In this document: positions 17,546 through 25,782 of the stretch, piece by piece
Layout: the number at the start of each line of letters is the position of its first letter
Numbering within the stretch: the stretch's first letter is position 1
The notes under the pieces: generated by a model
Seen by the model: only the letters and a program-made list of their open reading frames with translations
Databases searched by the model: none
Told to the model about the DNA's origin: nothing
Made by a program: the position numbers and the translations under genes
Source of the DNA: Desulfoscipio geothermicus DSM 3669
GTDB lineage: Bacteria > Bacillota > Desulfotomaculia > Desulfotomaculales > Desulfallaceae
Length of the DNA: 64,000 nt
Assembly: GCF_900115975.1 (NCBI RefSeq)
Contig: NZ_FOYM01000010.1
Span: 1 to 64,000 of the forward strand
Direction of reading: 5' to 3'

Positions 17546-18322
17546 ATGCAAGCGGAACTTTTTGACACCCACGTACATTTAAACGACGTGCAGTTTGCAA
17601 ATGATTTGGAGCAAGTATTCCAGCGCATGGCTGAAGCCGGCGTTACCAGGGCATTGTGCGTGGCTTTTGATGTACCTTCATCGGAAGAAACGGCGGCCAT
17701 GGCGCAAAGCCGGCCCGGGGTGTACGCCTCGGCGGGGGTGCACCCGCATGACGCCGGGGATGTGCCGGAGGACTACCTGACCCGGCTGGCCGAACTGGCC
17801 CGCCGCCCCGGGGTGGTGGCATTGGGGGAAATGGGCCTCGACTACTACCGGGACCTTTCTCCGCGTCCGGTACAGCAAAAAGTCTTTCGAGAACAGCTGG
17901 CCCTGGCGCGGGAACTGGAAATGCCGGTCATCATTCACGCCCGGGACGCCTTCGGCGATCTGCTGGACATTTTGCGCTCCGACGGTATCAGCCCGGCGGG
18001 CGGGGTGATGCACTGCTTCAGTGGCAGCTGGGAAGTGGCCAGGGATTGCCTGGACATGGGCTTTTACATTTCCCTGGCCGGGCCGGTGACGTTTAAAAAC
18101 GCGCCCAAGTTAAAGGATATTGCCGCGCGGGTGCCGGCGGAACGCCTGCTGATTGAGACAGACTGTCCTTATCTGGCGCCGGAACCCTGCCGGGGGCGCC
18201 GCAACGAGCCCGCTTACGTGCGCTATGTGGCTGAGCACATTGCCGCCCTGCGGGACACCCCGGTTGAGGAACTGGCCCGTATTACCACCGCCAACGCCCT
18301 AAGGCTTTTCCGTATAGAGTAA
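17546..18322 (+). CDS. tatD: TatD-family metal-dependent hydrolase
   Basis: This 258-residue TIM-barrel nuclease/hydrolase has metal ligands in FDTHVHLND, GEMGLDYYRD, IIHARDAFGD, MHCFSGS and IETDCPYLAPEP. Family members act as 3'-5' exonucleases in DNA repair or as deacylases. It follows metG as yabD does in B. subtilis and starts one base after the metG stop; an SD-like GGGGGAAG lies before the ATG. Confidence 0.93.
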   Translation: MQAELFDTHVHLNDVQFANDLEQVFQRMAEAGVTRALCVAFDVPSSEETAAMAQSRPGVYASAGVHPHDAGDVPEDYLTRLAELARRPGVVALGEMGLDYYRDLSPRPVQQKVFREQLALARELEMPVIIHARDAFGDLLDILRSDGISPAGGVMHCFSGSWEVARDCLDMGFYISLAGPVTFKNAPKLKDIAARVPAERLLIETDCPYLAPEPCRGRRNEPAYVRYVAEHIAALRDTPVEELARITTANALRLFRIE

Positions 18323-18428
18323 AAGACAGTACCGCGCGAGGTGTTGTATTAACCGTGTTGAAAATAAGGCAGCGTCCGGCAGTATCCACAAGTGATGTTA
18401 TCAAGTTTATTGTAAGGAGGGGGCTGGA

Positions 18429-18965
18429 ATGGACAATCAAACCAGGGGGTTAACCCTGGTATTTACCGGGAACGGCAAAGGGAAAACCACCGCCGCGCTG
18501 GGTATGGCCATGCGCGCCTGGGGACAGGGCATGAAGGTCCTGGTGCTGCAGTTTATCAAAGGCGGCTGGAAGTACGGCGAGCTGAGGGCGGCTGAGAAAC
18601 TGGGGCCCGCCTTTGAAATGCGGCAGATGGGCGAAGGCTTTATCAGGGACAGCGGGGAAGAAGGCTTGAAAGCGCACCGCGCCGCTGCGCAGGAAGCGCT
18701 GGTTGAGGCCCGTCGCGCCGTGCAGGAAGAAGATTACGATATGATAATTCTGGACGAAATCAATTACGCCGTAAATTACGGGCTGGTGGACCTGGCCGAC
18801 GTACTGGATTTAATCCGCAGCAAACCGCCCCGGCTGCACCTGGTGCTTACCGGGCGCAACGCGGCCGATGAGGTGGTGGACCTGGCCGACCTGGTCACCG
18901 AAATGCGGGAAGTAAAGCATCCTTTTGCCGCCGGCATTCCGGCCCAGAAGGGAATAGAATTTTAA
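18429..18965 (+). CDS. Cob(I)alamin adenosyltransferase, CobA/BtuR type
   Basis: An atypical P-loop near the N-terminus (FTGNGKGKTTAALGMAMRAWG) is followed by VLVLQFIKGGWKYGE, IILDEINYAVNYGLV and LVLTGRNA. This matches the CobA/CobO family that adenosylates corrinoids to make coenzyme B12. AAGGAGGGGG precedes the ATG. The gene is not part of the B. subtilis order here. No cobalamin riboswitch is seen upstream. Confidence 0.92.
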   Translation: MDNQTRGLTLVFTGNGKGKTTAALGMAMRAWGQGMKVLVLQFIKGGWKYGELRAAEKLGPAFEMRQMGEGFIRDSGEEGLKAHRAAAQEALVEARRAVQEEDYDMIILDEINYAVNYGLVDLADVLDLIRSKPPRLHLVLTGRNAADEVVDLADLVTEMREVKHPFAAGIPAQKGIEF

Positions 18966-19020
18966 ACAGACGCCCATGCCGCTGGCGCGGCACAATCAGG
19001 GGATGAAAAGCGGTATGGAG

Positions 19021-19247
19021 GGCCGGCGGCTCCCCGCAAGTGACGTACTGGAGCGCCGGTAACAGCACCCGGCGCAGCGAGGTTGCGAAACCGGACGAGC
19101 GGCTACCCGTTCCGGGCACAAGCAGGATGGCCGCGAGAGGCTGAAACTGAGCCATGGACGGCGAATTGAAGCCGTTCCGGTTTCGCCTGAAGCAAGCCGC
19201 TGGTGCTGTCGGCGCGGAAGTTCGGAACGCAGCGGGGACCGCCGGCC
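19021..19247 (+). repeat. Structured dispersed element, copy 1
   Basis: An outer stem joins 19021-19037 (GGCCGGCGGCTCCCCGC) to 19232-19247 (GCGGGGACCGCCGGCC). The conserved CAAGTGA follows the left arm. An inner stem GCGCCG/CGGCGC continues into ACAGCACC (19062-19069) pairing with GGTGCTGT (19202-19209). A third stem pairs GAAACCGGA with TCCGGTTTC. No reading frame fits. It shares the layout and conserved GAAGCAAG segment with the other five copies. Confidence 0.8.
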
Positions 19248-19438
19248 CTAAAAGGGAGATACTTTTTTCAGAGAGTAGGCAGTTGAATTAAAGTGGTAAT
19301 GCAAATACGGCAGTTGCTTTATGGCAATTGCTGTATTTTTTTGACATATTTTTATGGAAAGGTTTTCAAGTTTTTCCAAAAATGATACAGTTAATATATA
19401 TTACGATAAATATATGCTTTCCATGGGGAGGGATTTTT

Positions 19439-20182
19439 GTGAATAGATCAAAACCCTCAATAACCACAAATGTGCGCTCGGCAGCAGGCAACCCCGTTGA
19501 TTTGCGGGTTGTGGCGGCTGTGCTGATGCTGGCACTGTTGTCCCTGGCCGTTTTTGCTACTTATAACGCCGCGTTGAAGGAAGTCAACCTGTCAGTTGAC
19601 GGAAAACCGCGGCGGGTCTGTACCTTTTCCGGGGATGTGCACGGGCTGTTAAAAGAACAGGGTATAATTCCAGGCGCAAAAGTCAAGGTGTATCCGGCTC
19701 CCCAAACCCGCCTGGATGACGGGATGACGGTAAAAATTGTGCAGCAGAAAGGCAGCTACGGATTCTTCTGTGGAAACTGGCAAGCAGCGCACCGGGACGA
19801 TCACCCGGTGGAAAAACACCCGCCGGCAGGTACCGCAATGAAGTGGACCGGGGACCGGGCGGTCATGGTAGGCGCCAACCGGATCGTTTCCCGGAGTGGC
19901 CGTGAAATAAGGTTTTCCCGGGTGTATGATATGGTGGCCACAGCGTACACATATACCGGTTACAATACCGCCACCGGGGTGCCGCCACGGGTGGGGACAG
20001 TGGCCGTGGACCCGTCGGTGATACCCCTGGGCAGCCGGCTTTTCGTCGAGGGATATGGTCTTTGTAAAGCCATGGACACCGGGGGTTATATCAAGGGGCA
20101 TAAGATAGATGTTTTCCTGGAAACAAAAAACCAGGCATTAAGCTGGGGCAAGCAGAAAGTAAAAGTATATTTGCTGGAGTGA
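19439..20182 (+). CDS. DUF348 / 3D-domain protein (YabE-like)
   Basis: After an N-terminal membrane anchor (VVAAVLMLALLSLAVFATY) comes one DUF348 unit (VNLSVDGKPRRVCTFSGDVHGLLKEQG). A C-terminal 3D domain carries its three aspartates (VAVDPSVIPLG, KAMDTGGYIKG, KIDVFLE). The fold is the double-psi barrel of lytic transglycosylases such as MltA, so a cell-wall hydrolase role is likely. The GTG at 19439 has GGAGGG before it. Between tatD and rsmA it takes the place of yabE in B. subtilis, but lacks a G5 domain. Confidence 0.88.
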   Translation: MNRSKPSITTNVRSAAGNPVDLRVVAAVLMLALLSLAVFATYNAALKEVNLSVDGKPRRVCTFSGDVHGLLKEQGIIPGAKVKVYPAPQTRLDDGMTVKIVQQKGSYGFFCGNWQAAHRDDHPVEKHPPAGTAMKWTGDRAVMVGANRIVSRSGREIRFSRVYDMVATAYTYTGYNTATGVPPRVGTVAVDPSVIPLGSRLFVEGYGLCKAMDTGGYIKGHKIDVFLETKNQALSWGKQKVKVYLLE

Positions 20183-20205
20183 AAAGAGGGCTGTTTTTTT
20201 ATTGT

Positions 20206-20294
20206 TAAAGGGGACTGGCTCCGGTAAAAGGGGGACAGGCACTGATTCACAAAACGAATCGGAGCCAGTCCCTTTTTATGGCCTGTCCCCTTTT
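20206..20294 (+). repeat. REP-like palindrome, copy B (double)
   Basis: GGGGACTGGCTCC is followed by GGGGGACAGGCACTGATT...AATCGGAGCCAGTCCC and then GGCCTGTCCCC. Two interleaved core units are present in opposite directions, so several alternative hairpins are possible. It lies between the yabE-like gene and rsmA. Confidence 0.8.
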
Positions 20295-20366
20295 AGTTTT
20301 TTTAGCCTTCTTTTTTTGACTTTGCCCGGGAAACGGGTATGATATAAGTAAAACGGAGGAATAATT

Positions 20367-21233
20367 ATGGACCCTGCGTCTCCCGGAGTGATCAGGCGGC
20401 TCATTGAGGAGCATCAATTTAAGATTAAAAAAAGTTTAGGGCAAAATTTTCTTACCGATGGTAATATAATAAATAAGATAGTGGATACTGTCGAGTTGAC
20501 CCCCGGCGAAGTGGTGGTGGAAATCGGCCCGGGTTTGGGCGCTCTTACCCGGCGTCTGGCCTCAAAAGCCCGGCGGGTGATAGCGGTGGAAATAGACCGG
20601 AGCGTATTCCCCATCCTGGCAGAAACTTTGGCCGGGCTGGACAATGTTGTACTGGTACAGGCAGACGCCCTGAAGACCGACTTTGACCGCCTGGTGCAAG
20701 ACAACGCCGGCGGGCCGGCGGGTAAATTCAAGGTGGCGGCCAATTTGCCGTATTATATCACGACCCCGTTGATTATGCATTTGCTGGAAGGACGTTTTGC
20801 CATTGACAAAGCGGTGGTAATGGTGCAGGAAGAGGTGGCCCGTCGGCTTACCGCTGCCCCGGGTACCAGGGAGTATGGCGCCCTGACCGTGGCGGCCAAC
20901 TTTTACGCGGAGGTCAAGACCGCTTTCAAGGTGCCGCGGACCGTTTTCATCCCCCGGCCGGAAGTAGATTCGGCGGTGGTGAGTTTGACGGTAAGAAACG
21001 CCCCGGCTGTACCCGTGCTTGATGAGGCGGATTATTTCGCCCTGGTCCGGGCGGCGTTTCAACAGCGGCGTAAAACGCTTTTAAACGCTTTAAGCAGTGC
21101 GCAGAGTTGCGTAAGCAGGGAAAAGTGGCTGAATATTCTCCGACAGGCCGGCATAAACCCGGCTCGCCGGGGCGAAACACTGAGCATGCAGGAATTTGCC
21201 CGCCTGGCTGATGCATATAGCAGAACCAGGTAA
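20367..21233 (+). CDS. rsmA: 16S rRNA dimethyladenosine transferase (KsgA)
   Basis: This enzyme dimethylates A1518/A1519 of 16S rRNA. It shows KKSLGQNFLTDGNII, the SAM motif VVEIGPGLGALTRRLA, the catalytic NLPYYITTPLI and VPRTVFIPRPEVDSAVV. At 288 residues it is standard. A possible TTGACT...TATGATAT promoter and CGGAGG lie upstream. The gene follows the yabE-like gene as in B. subtilis, though rnmV is missing between them. Confidence 0.96.
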   Translation: MDPASPGVIRRLIEEHQFKIKKSLGQNFLTDGNIINKIVDTVELTPGEVVVEIGPGLGALTRRLASKARRVIAVEIDRSVFPILAETLAGLDNVVLVQADALKTDFDRLVQDNAGGPAGKFKVAANLPYYITTPLIMHLLEGRFAIDKAVVMVQEEVARRLTAAPGTREYGALTVAANFYAEVKTAFKVPRTVFIPRPEVDSAVVSLTVRNAPAVPVLDEADYFALVRAAFQQRRKTLLNALSSAQSCVSREKWLNILRQAGINPARRGETLSMQEFARLADAYSRTR

Positions 21234-21260
21234 ACATAACATCAAAGGAGATGGACCAAT

Positions 21261-21731
21261 TTGTTTTTTATCAGTCCGTCCAAGGGGAAGCTGTCTTTTA
21301 CCGAAATGATGCGGGACATTACCGGTTACATCAGGGGCCTGCCCAGTTCGTCTTACAAGATAATCATCGGCACTGACTCCATGGTTAGGGACGAAACTTG
21401 CTTCGTCACCGCCGTGGTGGTGCACCGTCTGGGCAAAGGGGCGCGATATTACTATCGGAAAAAGATTCAGCGTAAAATAAAAAGCCTGCGGCAAAAAATA
21501 TTTTATGAAACGGCCCTCAGCCTGGAGTTGGGCGGCAAGATAGCGGAGCATTTTTCTGAAAGCGGTTTTGCCGACATGCCGGTTGAGATACATATTGACG
21601 TGGGTAAACAGGGGGAAACCCGCGACCTGATCAAGGAAGTGGTAGGGATGGTCATTGGGAGCGGCTTTCAGGCGAAAATCAAACCCGAGGCTTACGGGGC
21701 CACATCCGTGGCGGATAAGCATACCAAGTGA
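21261..21731 (+). CDS. DUF458 (YkuK-like) RNase H-fold protein
   Basis: The segment YKIIIGTDSMVRDETCFVTAVVV followed by YYYRKKIQRKIKSLRQKIFYETALSLEL, and EIHIDVGKQGETRDLIKEVVGMV, match the DUF458 family with a predicted RNase H-like fold; its function is unknown. The 156-residue protein starts with TTG after AAAGGAGATGG, 27 bases after rsmA, so the two probably share a transcript. Confidence 0.85.
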   Translation: MFFISPSKGKLSFTEMMRDITGYIRGLPSSSYKIIIGTDSMVRDETCFVTAVVVHRLGKGARYYYRKKIQRKIKSLRQKIFYETALSLELGGKIAEHFSESGFADMPVEIHIDVGKQGETRDLIKEVVGMVIGSGFQAKIKPEAYGATSVADKHTK

Positions 21732-21744
21732 AAGTATACCCGGG

Positions 21745-21802
21745 CAAAAAAGGGGACAGGCACTTTTTTCAAAAAACGAAAAAAGAGCCAGTCCCCTTTT
21801 TA
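21745..21802 (+). repeat. REP-like palindrome, copy C
   Basis: GGGGACAGGCAC and GAGCCAGTCCCC flank an inner TTTTTTC/GAAAAAA stem and end in a T-rich tail. It lies between converging genes and could terminate both. Confidence 0.8.
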
Positions 21803-21820
21803 TTTTTTGGGTATGCCGGC

Positions 21821-22639
21821 TTAAAAACAATCGGCGTTCAATTTGCCGCTAATAAACGCTTCCAGCAGGTCCCAGCGCCGTTCCCCGTGGTAGCCGACAT
21901 AATCCCGGCCGTCCAGGGTACGGCTGCCGGGTTTGCCTCCCCGGGCGTTAAGCGCGGCCAGGCAATCGCCGATAATAGTCTCCAAGATTTTGCGGGTGTG
22001 GTCGTGTCCCCGCAGAGGGGACCCCAGGTGCAGGTGGGGGATTTCTGCCGCTACCCCGATTTTCAGCCCGGACCGGGCGGCATGGGCCAGCATTAGCGGG
22101 GGCACGGCAAAATCAGCGGGTGCAACTGTCCGGAGCAGGCGGCGGGAAATTGCATGCGGGCCATGTGACGGTGTGGCGTGGCCGATTTTATTTTGCAAGT
22201 GCAAATGCCGGTTCAGTTCTTCCCTCATTTTAAGGAGGTAGACGGCTTGTGTACTTATATGGCGCTGGAAGTGCGGCGGATAGCAATTAGTTAAAGCCAG
22301 ATCAACCTGCCCGTCCCGTACGGAGTGGACCAGCTTTCGCAATATGCCGGCGCCGACGCCGTGCATATCCCCATCCAGGAAAAGCACCCCGCCGGCATCC
22401 AGCAGCCGGGCCAGCGCCGCCCCCACCGCCCGGGGGACATCTATCCCCAGGGGCTCGTTAAAACAAAGCGGGGCCAGGCGGGGGCAATTGATCTGTTCCA
22501 GAACGGAAAGCGAATTGTCGGTGCAGCCGTTTAAAACCGGAACAACAAAATCCAGATCGTCCGCAGGCAGGTTGGCGATAACTTTAGGCAAGCTGGGCGC
22601 CTCGTTTTTGGCGGGTATGACTGCTAAAAACACGGGCAT
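21821..22639 (-). CDS. Family 2 glycosyltransferase
   Basis: The N-terminus (LAVIPAKNEAPSLPKVIANL) is that of a GT-A nucleotide-sugar transferase, with VPVLNGCTDNSLSVL and the DxD-like FLDGDMHGV. There are no membrane segments, so it is a cytoplasmic enzyme of 272 residues. The donor and acceptor are unknown. The gene faces the DUF458 gene and diverges from yabG. It is not part of the B. subtilis order. Confidence 0.8.
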   Translation of the reverse strand: MPVFLAVIPAKNEAPSLPKVIANLPADDLDFVVPVLNGCTDNSLSVLEQINCPRLAPLCFNEPLGIDVPRAVGAALARLLDAGGVLFLDGDMHGVGAGILRKLVHSVRDGQVDLALTNCYPPHFQRHISTQAVYLLKMREELNRHLHLQNKIGHATPSHGPHAISRRLLRTVAPADFAVPPLMLAHAARSGLKIGVAAEIPHLHLGSPLRGHDHTRKILETIIGDCLAALNARGGKPGSRTLDGRDYVGYHGERRWDLLEAFISGKLNADCF

Positions 22640-22738
22640 CTCTCCTTATTCCAGCAAGTGGAAAGATTATTTTAGAATATGCTGCTTTTGCAAGAAAGTT
22701 TAATGTATGGCCGGTCCTTTCACGTCGCCGGGATTCAC

Positions 22739-22764
22739 ACCTTTAACCCCTTTATTCATAAAAT
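22739..22764 (+). promoter_or_regulatory. Candidate sigma-K promoter for yabG
   Basis: AC (22739-22740), 16 bases, CATAAAAT (22757-22764) fits AC-N16/17-CATANNNT. yabG is a sigma-K gene in B. subtilis. The consensus is short, so chance matches are possible. Confidence 0.5.
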
Positions 22765-22789
22765 GTAAGAAAAAATGAGGGGGCATATT

Positions 22790-23668
22790 ATGGGTATCAA
22801 AGTGGGTGATGTGGTAGGACGCAAATCATATGGGCTTGACGTTTACTTTAAGGTAATGGAGATAATGGAGGACGACAGTGGTATACCATCAGCCCGGTTA
22901 AAAGGGCTGGATATGCGACTGTGCGCCAGTGCGCCGCTGGATGACCTGGTGAAAATAGAGCCGGGCAAGGTGGCGGATTACTGGCGAATGCTCATGACCA
23001 AAAATCACGAGGCCATGCGCAAAGTTTTCTCCCGCCGGCAGAAAGACCGGGAAAGGGTTTTGACGCGTTCGGTGCCCGATGCCGGTGATGCAGCAGGTTT
23101 GGAAGGTTTCGATGTGCCGGGCAGGGTGCTGCATATTGACGGGGACGGAGAATACCTGGACCTGTGTATGACAACTTATCGCCAGTTGCAAATTCCGGCG
23201 GATGGCTACCACATTCCCGAAAAGCAGCAGGCGGAAAGGATTTACGACCTGCTGATGGAACATCGTCCCGATTTGCTGGTAATTACCGGGCATGACGGCT
23301 TTAAAAAAGGTACTAAGGATTTCTCAGATATCAACAATTATCATAATTCGGCATATTTTGTGGATGCAGTTAAGGCGGCCCGGCGTTATGAAAAAAGCAG
23401 GGATGACCTGGTGATATTTGCCGGGGCCTGCCAATCCCATTACGAAGATTTGTTAAAGGCCGGGGCCAATTTTGCCAGTTCACCGAAACGGGTATTGATT
23501 CACGCCTTCGACCCGGTTTTTATCATGGAGAAAATTGCCTATACCTCCATTTACGACCCTATCAGCCTGCGGGATATTATAGCCGGGACAATTACCGGCT
23601 TTGACGGAGTAGGGGGGATGGAAACAAGGGGCAGGCACCGTCTGGGCGTGCCCCGTTCACCATATTAA
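22790..23668 (+). CDS. yabG: Sporulation-specific protease YabG
   Basis: YabG is a mother-cell cysteine-type protease that trims coat proteins. The N-terminus IKVGDVVGRKSYGLDVYFKV, then VLHIDGDGEYLDLCMTTYRQL, LVITGHDGFKKGTKDF, NSAYFVDAVKAARRYE and FAGACQSHYEDLLKAGANFASSPKR are the family core, with the expected His and Cys in the TGHDG and GACQS segments. GAGGGGG precedes ATG 22790. The next gene is the split protease at 23727. Confidence 0.93.
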   Translation: MGIKVGDVVGRKSYGLDVYFKVMEIMEDDSGIPSARLKGLDMRLCASAPLDDLVKIEPGKVADYWRMLMTKNHEAMRKVFSRRQKDRERVLTRSVPDAGDAAGLEGFDVPGRVLHIDGDGEYLDLCMTTYRQLQIPADGYHIPEKQQAERIYDLLMEHRPDLLVITGHDGFKKGTKDFSDINNYHNSAYFVDAVKAARRYEKSRDDLVIFAGACQSHYEDLLKAGANFASSPKRVLIHAFDPVFIMEKIAYTSIYDPISLRDIIAGTITGFDGVGGMETRGRHRLGVPRSPY

Positions 23669-23675
23669 GCGGGTA

Positions 23676-23702
23676 ACCCTTTTTCATTTGCATGCATAAG
23701 AT
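23676..23702 (+). promoter_or_regulatory. Candidate sigma-K promoter for the interrupted protease gene
   Basis: AC (23676-23677), exactly 17 bases, CATAAGAT (23695-23702) matches AC-N17-CATANNNT. The predicted start near 23709 leaves room for AAAGGAGGGGG before the ATG at 23727. Confidence 0.5.
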
Positions 23703-23726
23703 GGCATCAGTAAAGGAGGGGGTGCC

Positions 23727-24194
23727 ATGGAAAGGCATTATCGCGCCCTGGAAAAAGTGCGCCGGCGCATTTTACAAATGCCCAATGTCCGGGGTGTGGG
23801 AGTTGGCTACAAACAGGTGGGCTCGACCCGCACCGATAAGCCCGCAATAATCGTTTTTGTGGAAAAAAAGGTGTCAGTAAAAGATTTAAGCCGTGGAGAA
23901 CGGATACCCGGGAAAATAAACGGGTTGGAAACGGATGTTATAGAGATCGGCCGGGTGCGGTTAATGGAGAGGGTCCAAAAGATACGACCCGCCCTGCCCG
24001 GCAGCAGCATCGGGCATTATAAAATCAGTGCGGGAACCTTCGGCGCGGTGGTAAAGGATAAAAAAACCGGCGAAAAACTAATATTATCCAACAATCACAT
24101 TTTAGCGAACGGCAGCAACGGCAGTGACGGGAGGGCCATGATCGGTGACCCTATATTGCAACCCGGGGCTTGTGACACTTTATTGAAAAAATGA
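23727..24194 (+). pseudogene. Serine protease gene, 5' part (interrupted by the 8.85-kb element)
   Basis: Host sequence runs to 24166. The last codons, to the TGA at 24192, belong to the inserted element. The N-terminal part has a conserved basic region, RGVGVGYKQVG, and the trypsin-fold segment LILSNNHILANG containing His124 of the catalytic triad, then GDPILQPG. The Asp and Ser of the triad are in the 3' part at 33013-33582, so this fragment alone cannot be active. AAAGGAGGGGG and a sigma-K-like promoter precede it. Rejoining at CAACCCGG restores 333 residues in frame. Confidence 0.9.
24159..24187 (+). other. Left attachment junction (attL)
   Basis: The core CAACCCGG (24159-24166) joins the host codons ...GAC CCT ATA TTG to the element arm TTGTGACACTTTATTGAA (24170-24187). 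The symmetric centre of the reconstructed site falls on the last GG of the core, the likely crossover dinucleotide. Confidence 0.85.
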
Positions 24195-24316
24195 AAAATA
24201 ATCTTTTATAGTTGCAGGATTATCCGGTTTTGTACATAAGTTAAATATATAAATGGCGGGAGATGCCGGTTGTGCCTAATTTGGTCCTGCCTGAACAAGT
24301 TGTTTAACGAAAGGGC

Positions 24317-24343
24317 CTCCGGGCTCTTTTTTTTACGCGGTAA
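24317..24343 (+). terminator. Possible terminator inside the element's left end
   Basis: AGGGCC and GGCTCT pair around a short loop and are followed by eight T residues. It would stop transcription arriving from the protease promoter before it enters the cargo. The rest of 24195-24425 shows no gene. Confidence 0.55.
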
Positions 24344-24425
24344 TTTGCGGCCGGCGCAGGAACGGTGCCGGCGACTGTCGAATATTGTTGGATGCGTAAG
24401 CAGCTTTTGAGTCTGGAGGTAGATT

Positions 24426-25517
24426 ATGCAACGCAAAATTTCACCCGGCATTTATGTCCGGGAAGCCGGGATAGTGGAGCGGGTGGCGGAATACTGCGGC
24501 CCGCAAGGCACCAGGGCCGCGCTGATTGGCGGTAAAACAGCCCTTTCCGTGGCCGGTGAAGGAATAATTGGCGGGTGTAAACAAAAAGGCATTGTGATAA
24601 GCGATGAATACTGGTACGGAGGCCAGTGTTCCTTGTCCAATATACAAAAGCTGGCGGAGGAAATAAAGGGCCGGGCGGACATAATTATCGGAGTGGGCGG
24701 GGGTAAGGCGCTGGATACGGCCAAGGCCACCGCCTTCCGGTTGGATATGCCGGTGATTTCCGTGCCCACCATTGCCGCGACGTGCGCGGCCTGGACACCG
24801 CTGTCGGTTACCTACACCGACGACGGCATTTTTATAGAATTGTCACCCATGGCGCAAACGCCGTCGGCGGTACTGGTGGATACCGATATTATTGCTGCGG
24901 CTCCGGTGCGGCTTCTGGCCGCCGGGGTGGGGGACACCCTGGCCAAGTGGTACGAGGTGGACACCACTTCCCGCCGTTCCACCGGAGCCGTAATTATGGC
25001 TGCCAGGGAAACGGCGCATATATGCCGCAAGGTGCTGCTGGAATACGGCAGCGAGGCCATTTTGTCCGTTAAAAGGCGGGAAGTGACCTTTGCCCTGGAA
25101 CAGGTGGTTGACGCCATAATCATGTTAAGCGGAATGGTTAGCGGCCTGGGCGGGGACGAATGCCGCACCGCCGCGGCCCATGCCATTTACTCGGGGCTAA
25201 CCTGTCTGCCCCGGGTTCACGAGGTTTATCACGGGGAAACGGTGGCTTTCGGCATTTTGGGTCAGCTGATGCTGGAGGATCGCCCCATGGACGCCGAGGA
25301 ACTGGCCGCCGGGCTCATCCCCATGGGGCTGCCCGTTACCCTGGCCCAGTTGGGCGTCCATAACCCTTCGCCGGAGGATTTGCAACACGTCGGTAAAGGG
25401 TCGGTGGAGGCCGAAGATATGCGTAACATGCCCTTTACGGTAACGCCCGAGATGGTGGTGGAGGCTATTTTGGCCGCCGACCGCGTGGGCCGCAAGTGCC
25501 TGGGGCAGGGCAGATAA
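24426..25517 (+). CDS. Iron-containing alcohol dehydrogenase / glycerol dehydrogenase family
   Basis: The 363-residue protein has the GGGK nucleotide loop (IIGVGGGKALDTAKATA). The metal-ligand segments are GVGDTLAKWYE, AAAHAIYSGL and HEVYHGETVAFG, as in GldA-like enzymes and the related 2-hydroxycarboxylate dehydrogenases. The substrate cannot be read from sequence. Being followed by an aminotransferase, it could act on 2-oxo acids (inference). TCTGGAGG precedes the ATG. It is the first cargo gene of the element. Confidence 0.85.
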   Translation: MQRKISPGIYVREAGIVERVAEYCGPQGTRAALIGGKTALSVAGEGIIGGCKQKGIVISDEYWYGGQCSLSNIQKLAEEIKGRADIIIGVGGGKALDTAKATAFRLDMPVISVPTIAATCAAWTPLSVTYTDDGIFIELSPMAQTPSAVLVDTDIIAAAPVRLLAAGVGDTLAKWYEVDTTSRRSTGAVIMAARETAHICRKVLLEYGSEAILSVKRREVTFALEQVVDAIIMLSGMVSGLGGDECRTAAAHAIYSGLTCLPRVHEVYHGETVAFGILGQLMLEDRPMDAEELAAGLIPMGLPVTLAQLGVHNPSPEDLQHVGKGSVEAEDMRNMPFTVTPEMVVEAILAADRVGRKCLGQGR

Positions 25518-25530
25518 TGTTATCCTGGTA

Positions 25531-25722
25531 CCGGGGTCGTTAGTCCCTGCTGCGTTCAGAATGCTCCGCGCCGACGGGACTATGACTCGCTTCGGGCCGG
25601 ATTTGGCGGTCCTGCATAATGCGTGCATGGTTTTGCCTTGATTGGATAGCTTAACATGTCGCATTCATTTTTTCGGCTGCCAAAGCGATATCTGCGCGAT
25701 TCGTCCCGCCAATCCGGCGACC
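25531..25722 (-). repeat. Structured dispersed element, copy 2 (truncated, minus strand)
   Basis: On the minus strand the right arm is present (conserved GAAGCGAGTC, GTCCCGTCGGCGCG, CTGAACGCAGCAGGGACTA, up to 25531), as is the inner stem pair GCCGGATT/AAATCCGGC. The outer left arm beyond GGTCGCCGGATT is missing. It lies inside the recombinase element between two cargo genes, showing that this repeat family is found both in the host backbone and in the element. Confidence 0.7.
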
Positions 25723-25782
25723 AGGGCTATTTTTGAACATCTTACTTCCAACCAGGACTCTTTTATGAAAGGATAATCTATT

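Noticed and set aside
18970-19260. Cobalamin riboswitch near the adenosyltransferase gene
   Set aside because: The GC-rich structured sequence downstream is a copy of the dispersed element, lies 3' of the gene, and has no B12-box.
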